A stretch of DNA of 5,222 bases, from contig JABFSY010000176.1 of NCBI GenBank assembly GCA_013140395.1, forward strand, positions 1-5,222. The letters are read 5' to 3'. Position numbers and translations under genes: made by a program. Shown here one piece after another: positions 1 through 5,222 of this stretch (position 1 is the first letter of the stretch; each line of letters opens with the position of its first letter). The notes beneath the pieces are model-generated. The model searched no databases. It saw only the letters and a program-made list of their open reading frames with translations, and had not been told where the DNA came from. The stretch is from Cyclobacteriaceae bacterium. GTDB taxonomy: Bacteria > Bacteroidota > Bacteroidia > Cytophagales > Cyclobacteriaceae.

Positions 1-1087
1 GGCGCTTACCGCTTTTAAAAAATCGATTGAGGTACAATTGTTGACTTCTTCTGAATCCATTAAATCTGATTTCGTCAACAACTATTGGAGAGGTTTTACT
101 ATTGAACTTATTACGAGCTAGGGCAACTTGTTCAAAGGTTTTGCGGCTGAAAATCTTCGATTTAATCTCTGGTATTTGACGTAACGTCTGGTAATAGCCG
201 CTATCGATCATAGCTCTGGCATTTTTGAAATCAAAAGCCGTATAGTCTTGTAGATTGGGTTGTATATAAATGCCAGTAGAAGGCACATCGCTCGGGTTCG
301 ATTTATCCAACAACATGTACAGCAATGATCGAGAAATCAACTTTTCATCGTCTCCGAAGGGATAGGTATTATATACTTTAGAAGATACGTTCGAGCCTAT
401 AATCACATCCGGATGAAACTCTCGCTGGGCAACATCAACCGGAAAGTTATTGTAAACACCCCCATCAAAAAGATACTTACCATCTACCCGAATTGGATTA
501 TAAAAAAAGGGTGCCGTCTGAGTGGTTCGCAGGGCGTCACTTAGCACACCTTTAGAAAGTACCACTTCGGTTTGTGTAAAGATATCAGAAGCCATTACGC
601 GCAGCGGCACAAACAAACTATCGAAGTTATTCTTGCAGATGGCCGAAGGCTGTGCCATCTTTTCTGCTAATGCAAAATTTAAAGATAGGTCGTTGGCAAT
701 ACTGGAATTGATAAGAAAACTGAAAGTTGAATCTAGTGATAGGTTTAGCTTAAGAAATGAGGCGTCATTTTCTTTCTTGAAATAATAATAGTCCTTTCCC
801 AACTCCAGTCGTCCATTTACCCAATCTAGAAATTCTCGAGATACTGCAATGTCCTCGATTTGCTTTGGACTCATTCCTGCCGCATAGTAACCACCCACAA
901 TGCCACCCATTGAGGTACCTATTACGTAATCTACTGGAATCTCATTCTCTTCCAGTGCTTTCAATACTCCGATGTGTCCAAGGCCCTTTGCTCCACCTCC
1001 GCTGAGCACCACTGCCACCTTCTGCGAATAGCTGACAGTTGTTGCCAAGAAAAAAAAAGCAAAAACAAACCTCACCGATCTAAGCAC
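1..1087 (-). CDS. Patatin-like phospholipase, exported, probably type Vd (patatin-POTRA-barrel) family; 3' end outside window
   Basis: This is an uninterrupted minus-strand frame of about 362 codons that leaves the window at position 1, so the C-terminus is missing. Residues 1-22 form a signal peptide (basic LRSVR, a Phe-rich core, then SYSQ). The patatin lipase domain follows directly: the oxyanion-hole motif GGGAKG is at residues 30-35, the nucleophile elbow GTSMG has Ser59, and the catalytic Asp is in DGG at 208-210. These are the Ser-Asp dyad motifs of patatin/RssA-type phospholipases, which hydrolyse acyl esters of lipids. The last visible residues (about 333-362, beginning SPIVVDEIRFNGF) resemble the first strand and helix of a POTRA domain. 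Bacteroidota relatives often continue into a BamA-like outer-membrane barrel, which is inferred here. No in-frame ATG precedes the domain; GTG at 1087 sits behind an A-rich stretch and gives a complete signal peptide, while GTG at 1075 is an alternative. It lies 41 bp after the M23 gene, probably in the same operon. Confidence 0.88.
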   Translation of the reverse strand, partial: MLRSVRFVFAFFFLATTVSYSQKVAVVLSGGGAKGLGHIGVLKALEENEIPVDYVIGTSMGGIVGGYYAAGMSPKQIEDIAVSREFLDWVNGRLELGKDYYYFKKENDASFLKLNLSLDSTFSFLINSSIANDLSLNFALAEKMAQPSAICKNNFDSLFVPLRVMASDIFTQTEVVLSKGVLSDALRTTQTAPFFYNPIRVDGKYLFDGGVYNNFPVDVAQREFHPDVIIGSNVSSKVYNTYPFGDDEKLISRSLLYMLLDKSNPSDVPSTGIYIQPNLQDYTAFDFKNARAMIDSGYYQTLRQIPEIKSKIFSRKTFEQVALARNKFNSKTSPIVVDEIRFNGFRRSQQLYLNRFFKSGKR

Positions 1088-1128
1088 TTTATTTTTTACT
1101 AAAGATAGAAAAGTAAAACCTAGGGTGG

Positions 1129-2454
1129 CTAATTTCTCGCGACAATTACCTCGCTGGAAGTGGGCTGCGGAAATGAAATCAATTGCAAACGCTTGCTAAA
1201 CGATTCTTTGACTTCACTAAATCTTTCAATGTGTTCTTTTTGCACCGGCTGAGAAGGAGGTAGTTCGACACGTAGGGCGTCTATCTGAACTCCGTTCCGC
1301 CAAAAGCGGTAACATAAATGAGGACCTGTTGCCAATCCGGTGCTTCCCACGTAACCGATCGTTTGACCTTGTTTTACTCTCGTGCCTGCCACAACACCTA
1401 CAGCGATCTTAGACATGTGTAGATAACCGGTTGTGTAGGTGCTATTGTGGCGAATCTTCACATAGTTTCCACTGTTGGCCGTATACCGCGCTTCTTCTAC
1501 ATTCCCGTCACCTACACTGCGTATGGGCGTCCCTGTTGGCGCTGCGAAGTCCGTACCGAGATGCGCACGAAAAACTTTTGCTACCGGATGAAAGCGATTC
1601 AGATTATAACGTGAACTGATGCGTGTAAACTCAATCGGGTATTTAAGCAATGCCTTTCGCAAACTGTTGCCATCCTCATCAAAATAATCCAGTCCATCGC
1701 CTTGGTCAAACGGAAATGCATATTCTCCTTTGCCAAAATGTTCAAAATAAATGGCCAAAACTCTTTCAATCCCAATAGACTTTTCCTCCACCAGGTTCTC
1801 CTCGTAGATCAATTTAAACTGATCTCCTTTTTGCAAACGCTGAAAATCTACCTGCCATCCAAAAATATCCACGAATTTATTAGTGAGCTCATGTGAGATA
1901 TTCATTTGTTCAATGGTTTCCGATAGAGATGATTCTATTCTCCCTGAAATAGATTTCTCAACCGTCACTACTTCGCGCTGGCATACCTCGACTAGTAATG
2001 AGTCTTTCAAATGAAAAATTACATAGTCGATTGAATTCGGTTCGTATACGAGCGCCCGCGCTGTCTTTACCGAGTCATTTTCATGAATGAGGGTATACTT
2101 TTTATGAGCTCCTATTTTGCGGAAGTCAAAAATTCTCCGTGACAGTGTATTGAGTTGCTGAAAAATTCTTGGCTGGACATGAACCGTCTCGAACAAATCG
2201 AAAAAGCGTTGATTCCTTTTCACGTGATCTTCAATCACAGAGAGGTCATTAACCACCATTCCATAAAGAACGACTGGTTGTTTTACCTCTATTTCTACTC
2301 GGCTAGAATCAGCCTCTATTGCATAATCACCGGGCTGAGTGAACAGCGAGGTGTTTGAATCCAAGAAAAAAATTGTCGCAATTATCAAACCGATCCCCAA
2401 AGAAGCAATCAGGATTTTTTTTGACAATGCAGATGTAAGGAACTTCGCACTCAA
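1129..2454 (-). CDS. M23 family murein metallopeptidase (MepM/LytM type), membrane-anchored, TTG start
   Basis: The 441-residue product is predicted to be a zinc-dependent endopeptidase that cleaves peptidoglycan peptide cross-links in the periplasm. Residues 12-33 are one hydrophobic segment after a basic N-terminus, fitting a signal anchor. Residues about 190-220 (IFGWQVDF, then KGDQFKLIYEE) match the region that precedes the catalytic domain in MepM-like enzymes. The M23 domain spans about 275-400. It has the SRYN and RFHPV lead-in, HLGTD with metal-ligand candidates His298 and Asp302, YLH with His346, and a final motif HLCYRFW with His379. The usual HxH is HxC here, because Cys381 replaces the second His, normally a zinc ligand; activity is therefore likely but not certain. 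The only other Cys is 158. The frame begins with TTG at 2454-2452. No ATG lies between the upstream in-frame stop and this TTG, and the first internal Met (66) would remove the membrane anchor. It lies between dsbD and the patatin gene. Confidence 0.92.
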   Translation of the reverse strand: MSAKFLTSALSKKILIASLGIGLIIATIFFLDSNTSLFTQPGDYAIEADSSRVEIEVKQPVVLYGMVVNDLSVIEDHVKRNQRFFDLFETVHVQPRIFQQLNTLSRRIFDFRKIGAHKKYTLIHENDSVKTARALVYEPNSIDYVIFHLKDSLLVEVCQREVVTVEKSISGRIESSLSETIEQMNISHELTNKFVDIFGWQVDFQRLQKGDQFKLIYEENLVEEKSIGIERVLAIYFEHFGKGEYAFPFDQGDGLDYFDEDGNSLRKALLKYPIEFTRISSRYNLNRFHPVAKVFRAHLGTDFAAPTGTPIRSVGDGNVEEARYTANSGNYVKIRHNSTYTTGYLHMSKIAVGVVAGTRVKQGQTIGYVGSTGLATGPHLCYRFWRNGVQIDALRVELPPSQPVQKEHIERFSEVKESFSKRLQLISFPQPTSSEVIVARN

Positions 2455-2511
2455 GTTTTTATCGATTATTAAAGTGCAAGTTTAGGGTAAAATATCGGCT
2501 CAATAAAATGG

Positions 2512-4593
2512 TTAGTCGTTGGCTTTGAATACTCTTTTGCCTTCGTCTAAAAATTGGATGAAATTCTCAACCTTTAAATCATAGGGCTTTGGCGAAACCA
2601 AGACCTTCTCATCGGTTCCAATCAATACATAAAAGGGTTGTGCGTTGTTGTTCAGTCGCGTGATTTGCAAATCCGCATTTTGTTTTCCGATCGTCTTCTT
2701 CACTTTTTTATCGTACGTAGAGGTATACCATTCACTTTCTGGCAATTCTGTCTTGTCATCGACATATAATGCTACCACGACAAAATCATTTTTTAATCGT
2801 TGCAGCACCTGTGGATCGCTCCAAACACGTGCTTCCATTTCGCGACAGTTGGTGCACCCATGCCCTGTAAAATCGATAAACAGTGGTTTGTTCTGCTGAC
2901 GAGCGCAGGCAATGGCTTGCCTGTAGTCAAAATAGCCATTGATGCCGTGCGGCAAATGAAGAAACTCATCAAACTTGGGCGTATCACAAATTTCATTCGC
3001 CTTTGTATTTCTGCTTGCTGATAGTAAATCAAAATCATGCGTTGATTGAGGTGGTAAGTAACCCGCCAATGCTTTCAATGGAGCTCCCCACATACCAGGA
3101 ATCAAATAAATCAAAAACGTAAATGTCACAATCGCCAACGAAACACGAAGAACGCTCACAGGTTTGTCTTCCGCATCTTTTCCAGTATCCCCTGGCATTC
3201 TGAAACCCTTCATGAGATAAATACCTATCAAAGCAACAATCACAATCCAAATCGCCAAGTTTATCTCACGATCAAGTATTCTCCAATGAAAAGCCTGATC
3301 AGCTATACTCAAAAACTTAAACGCAAGTGCAATCTCAACAAACCCCAACACAACTTTTACAGTATTCAACCAACCGCCTGACTTAGGCAATGACTTTAAC
3401 CATCCAGGGAAAAAAGCAAAAAGAGTAAATGGAATTGCAAACGCTAATGCAAAAGCAAACATGCCTACGATCGGCTTGACAAACTCTCCTCCTGCAGAAG
3501 AAACTAAAATGCTTCCTACCAATGGTCCTGTACATGAAAACGAAACGAGTACCAATGTAAAGGCCATGAAAAATACTCCAAGTAACCCACCCTTCTCAGC
3601 CTGTTGATCAACTTTGTTGATAACAGATCCCGGCAAGGTAATTTCAAACAGCCCAAGAAAGGAAAGTCCAAAAACAATAAACACCAAAAAGAAAATCAAA
3701 TTAGGAATCCATTCGGTTGATAAATGATTGGCCGTCTCGGGACCCATCAACGGAGCTAATACGGCACCGATAACTGTGTAGATCGCAATAATAGATAGCC
3801 CGTAAATTAACGCCTGTAATTTCGTGCCGCGCCCGGTAAAAAAACTAACCGTCATTGGAATCATTGGGAAGACACAGGGAGTAAGTAGGGCCGCAAGACC
3901 GGCTAAAAATGCCAGGAGAAAAAAACCCCAAAGTGATTGCCCCTTTGTTTCGTCTTGAACTAAAGTTGAATCTAAAATAGGGCCCGATATGCTTTCTAGT
4001 TGCTGGTTGCCGGTTGCTGGTTTTACTGAATCAATAACCTCTGGCTGCGAACTCAGAGCCGGAAACTGGAAACCGGGAACCTCCTCTATCTTCTGACTTC
4101 TAACTTCTCCCTTCTTGTCTTCTACTTTAATCTTGTCAAACACAAACTCCCCATTGCCGGTCACACATTGTCCTGTTAATTCGGTGCAAACCTGATATTC
4201 GTATTCTCCCTCTACTTTGAGATTGGTCGCAAGAACTTTTATCCGTTGACGGAATTCGGCAGCGCCTTTAAAAATCTTCACATCGCATTCAAAGATTTTA
4301 TCGTGTTTGTCGGTGGGGTTGGTGGCGTTCAGCTTCCCCACGAGTTGATAGCTTGCATTCTGCTTAAAAGTAAAGGTGGTTTTGATGGGGCCATCTTCGC
4401 AATCAAATTCAGAAGAATACAAGTACCAACTGTTATCGATGGTCGCTTTAAAAATCAAATCTAGCTCGTCTCCAATTTTTGCAGATTCTATTGTTGTTGA
4501 GGTGGACCATTTGGCCGGATTCAGCACTTGTGCAGAGGCTGAGTAAACAAAAGCAATTGCCCCAATAAAGACTAAAACCCAATTCTTCAACAT
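2512..4593 (-). CDS. dsbD: Thiol:disulfide interchange protein DsbD (protein-disulfide reductase)
   Basis: The 693-residue product moves electrons from cytoplasmic thioredoxin across the inner membrane to periplasmic thiols, supporting disulfide isomerisation, cytochrome c maturation and thioredoxin-like partners. Residues 1-22 are a signal peptide ending SASAQ. Residues about 25-153 form the N-terminal periplasmic domain with the likely redox pair Cys136/Cys143. A 65-residue linker follows. The membrane domain covers about 220-505 with eight hydrophobic segments; its redox pair is Cys240 in LLTPCVFP and Cys354 in SFSCTGPL. The C-terminal thioredoxin-like domain (about 545-690) has the CTNC active site (Cys580, Cys583) and a probable cis-Pro at 653 in AQPFYVL. 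All three redox pairs of a full DsbD are present. Extra Cys residues at 65, 103, 536 and 563 have no assigned role. Unusually, the linker is encoded by three heptanucleotide tandem repeats (3999-4125). ATG at 4593 is well supported by the signal peptide. It is the first gene of the probable leftward operon. Confidence 0.96.
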   Translation of the reverse strand: MLKNWVLVFIGAIAFVYSASAQVLNPAKWSTSTTIESAKIGDELDLIFKATIDNSWYLYSSEFDCEDGPIKTTFTFKQNASYQLVGKLNATNPTDKHDKIFECDVKIFKGAAEFRQRIKVLATNLKVEGEYEYQVCTELTGQCVTGNGEFVFDKIKVEDKKGEVRSQKIEEVPGFQFPALSSQPEVIDSVKPATGNQQLESISGPILDSTLVQDETKGQSLWGFFLLAFLAGLAALLTPCVFPMIPMTVSFFTGRGTKLQALIYGLSIIAIYTVIGAVLAPLMGPETANHLSTEWIPNLIFFLVFIVFGLSFLGLFEITLPGSVINKVDQQAEKGGLLGVFFMAFTLVLVSFSCTGPLVGSILVSSAGGEFVKPIVGMFAFALAFAIPFTLFAFFPGWLKSLPKSGGWLNTVKVVLGFVEIALAFKFLSIADQAFHWRILDREINLAIWIVIVALIGIYLMKGFRMPGDTGKDAEDKPVSVLRVSLAIVTFTFLIYLIPGMWGAPLKALAGYLPPQSTHDFDLLSASRNTKANEICDTPKFDEFLHLPHGINGYFDYRQAIACARQQNKPLFIDFTGHGCTNCREMEARVWSDPQVLQRLKNDFVVVALYVDDKTELPESEWYTSTYDKKVKKTIGKQNADLQITRLNNNAQPFYVLIGTDEKVLVSPKPYDLKVENFIQFLDEGKRVFKAND
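3999..4019. repeat. Heptanucleotide tandem repeat A (GTTGCYG, three units)
   Basis: Three contiguous 7-bp units lie at 3999-4005, 4006-4012 and 4013-4019. They differ only at the sixth base, where the middle unit has C instead of T. On the coding strand the unit reads CRGCAAC. The array lies inside dsbD and encodes residues about 192-199 (PATGNQQL) of the linker before the first membrane segment. Because 7 is not a multiple of 3, the repeat is at DNA level and is not repeated in the protein. The short length allows a chance origin if taken alone; the two neighbouring arrays make that less likely. Confidence 0.7.
4061..4081. repeat. Heptanucleotide tandem repeat B (GGRAACY, three units)
   Basis: Three contiguous 7-bp units lie at 4061-4067, 4068-4074 and 4075-4081, differing from one another at one or two positions. 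On the coding strand the unit reads RGTTYCC. It falls in the dsbD linker and encodes residues about 171-178 (EVPGFQFP). The unit sequence is unrelated to repeat A, but the period of seven and the copy number of three are the same. Confidence 0.65.
4083..4125. repeat. Heptanucleotide tandem repeat C (CTTCTNN, about six units)
   Basis: Five 7-bp units run in phase from 4083 to 4117, each CTTCT plus two variable bases; the first has CCTCT. After one extra base (4118) a sixth unit follows at 4119-4125. On the coding strand the core is AGAAG. It encodes dsbD linker residues about 157-171, a charged stretch containing EDKKGEVRSQKIEE. The conserved five-base core with two degenerate positions is cleaner than expected from codon use alone, though Lys/Glu-rich coding sequence contributes some of the AGAAG pattern. 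Confidence 0.7.
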
Positions 4594-4766
4594 CTTTCAG
4601 ATTGTTTTAGCCGTAAAAGTAGTGAAGCCAGCTGAATTAGATTAGGTAATCATCAACTGAGTCCTTTCACTGACAAAAATTTCCTGTAATTTTCGAACCT
4701 TATTGGCAACATATTGTCTGTATAAAACGTGTGATAACAGAATTTTAACAATTTAAACCCTATCCA
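4594..4766. promoter_or_regulatory. Divergent intergenic region, expected to hold the promoters of dsbD and the LolA-like gene
   Basis: This 173-bp AT-rich gap separates two divergent start codons, so both promoters should lie here. No strong match to the Bacteroidota promoter (TTTG near -33, TAnnTTTG near -7) is visible. For the plus-strand gene, a weak candidate is TAATTTTC at 4687-4694, one mismatch from the -7 consensus, with TTTC at 4665-4668 upstream. For dsbD, TACTTTTA on the minus strand (4621-4614) is one mismatch from the -7 element but lacks a good -33 partner. A 12-bp near-palindrome, GATTA-GG-TAATC, lies at 4640-4651. I see no ORF, tRNA or strong hairpin. The existence of promoters is inferred from gene orientation; the specific boxes are tentative. 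Confidence 0.4.
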
Positions 4767-5222
4767 ATGAAGCGTAAATTAATGATGGCCCTGATGGTGC
4801 TGGCCTGTGCATTTGTATCTCAGGCTCAAACAGTAGATGAAATTCTTGAAAAGTACTTTGAAAACACCGGAGGCAAGGCAAAATGGGAAGCTGTGCAAGG
4901 TTTGAAGTTTACTGCCAAACTAAAAATTCAAACTATGGAATTGCCTATGACTATGATTCAATTAAAAGATGGTCGCCAAACCAGCAGCGTTTCTGCTCAA
5001 GGAATGGAGTTTCGTCAGGAAGTATTTGATGGAACTACGCTATGGGGAACTAATCAAATGACTATGAAACCCGAAAAAAGTGACGCGGAAGCAACAGCCA
5101 ATTTTAAAGTTAACATAGGAGGCGATTTTCCAAGCACTTTTTTAGACTACAAAAAGAAAGGCTACAAGGTTGAACTTTTAGGAAAAGAAACGATGTATGG
5201 ATCTGAGACATTTAAAATAAAG
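4767..5222 (+). CDS. Outer membrane lipoprotein-sorting-type (LolA-like) secreted protein; 3' end outside window
   Basis: The frame is open from ATG at 4767 to the window end (152 codons), so the C-terminus is missing. Residues 1-21 form a signal peptide (MKRK, hydrophobic core, ending VSQAQ). Cleavage by signal peptidase I near SQA is favoured; Cys14 lies in the core, and VLAC is a poor lipobox. The mature start (TVDEILEKYFENTGGKAKW) and the later segments LKDGRQ, FDGTTLWGTN, MKPEKSDAEAT and FLDYKKKGYKVELLGKE match my recollection of Bacteroidota proteins named outer membrane lipoprotein-sorting protein. These share a LolA/LppX-like half-barrel expected to bind lipid or acyl chains in the periplasm. 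The assignment is by resemblance only: whether it carries lipoproteins, as LolA does, cannot be judged. It is divergent from dsbD, with 173 bp between the start codons. Confidence 0.78.
   Translation, partial: MKRKLMMALMVLACAFVSQAQTVDEILEKYFENTGGKAKWEAVQGLKFTAKLKIQTMELPMTMIQLKDGRQTSSVSAQGMEFRQEVFDGTTLWGTNQMTMKPEKSDAEATANFKVNIGGDFPSTFLDYKKKGYKVELLGKETMYGSETFKIK

Noticed and set aside
522..785. Open frame of 87 codons on the plus strand
   Set aside because: It lies wholly antisense to the patatin domain, whose minus-strand frame has clear catalytic motifs; it has no recognisable domain or start context.
1094..1118. Inverted repeat TTTTACT / AGTAAAA with an 11-base loop in the M23-patatin gap
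   Set aside because: The stem is 7 bp with only one G-C pair and would be very unstable; it is not a credible intrinsic terminator.
1431..2358. Plus-strand open frames of 62-67 codons at 1431-1619, 1702-1896 and 2155-2358
   Set aside because: All are antisense to the M23 peptidase gene and encode no recognisable protein.
2478..2485. TAAACTTG on the minus strand, close to the Bacteroidota -7 element, upstream of the M23 gene
   Set aside because: It has one mismatch, and the nearest upstream TTG is only 16 bp away, shorter than usual; too weak to call an internal promoter.
2645..3250. Overlapping open frames of 71-84 codons on both strands within dsbD (2645-2899, 2793-3038, 2800-3021, 3035-3250)
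   Set aside because: They are alternative frames of the dsbD membrane and thioredoxin region; the long frame has all three redox pairs and membrane segments.
4246..4464. Plus-strand open frame of 72 codons
   Set aside because: It is antisense to the N-terminal domain of dsbD, with no independent coding evidence.
4797..4808. Possible lipobox (VLAC, Cys14) in the LolA-like protein
   Set aside because: The lipobox positions fit poorly, and a normal signal peptidase I site (SQA before Gln) follows at residues about 18-21.

Overview
The window looks like chromosomal DNA from a member of the Bacteroidota, most likely Cytophagia-like. The reasons are the moderately AT-rich composition, A-rich translation starts without obvious Shine-Dalgarno sequences, and protein types typical of that phylum: a long DsbD, an M23 peptidase with a HLCYRFW motif, a patatin followed by POTRA-like sequence, and an envelope-sorting-type protein ending its signal peptide in SQAQ. 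No mobile element, RNA gene, CRISPR array or phage gene is visible.

Layout. Three genes run leftwards on the minus strand, in transcription order: dsbD (4593-2512), an M23 murein peptidase (2454-1129) and a patatin-like phospholipase (1087 to beyond position 1). The gaps are only 57 and 41 bp with no convincing terminator, so they are probably one transcription unit. A 173-bp divergent intergenic region (4594-4766) separates dsbD from a plus-strand gene (4767 to beyond 5222) for a small secreted protein of the outer-membrane-lipoprotein-sorting (LolA-like) type. Coding density is high and no gene-free stretch exceeds 300 bp.

All four products act in the cell envelope. DsbD carries electrons across the inner membrane to periplasmic thiols. 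The M23 enzyme is predicted to cut peptidoglycan cross-links. The patatin protein is predicted to be exported to the outer membrane, probably as a type Vd-like (patatin-POTRA-barrel) protein whose C-terminal part lies outside the window. The plus-strand protein is periplasmic or envelope-associated.

The main things beyond routine annotation are: (1) three different heptanucleotide tandem repeats packed into about 130 bp of dsbD, all in the linker between its periplasmic and membrane domains; (2) a Cys in place of the second His of the M23 HxH metal motif; (3) the start of a POTRA-like segment after the patatin domain; and (4) two successive operon genes that appear to start with TTG and GTG. 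I see no clear evidence of a wholly new multi-gene system.
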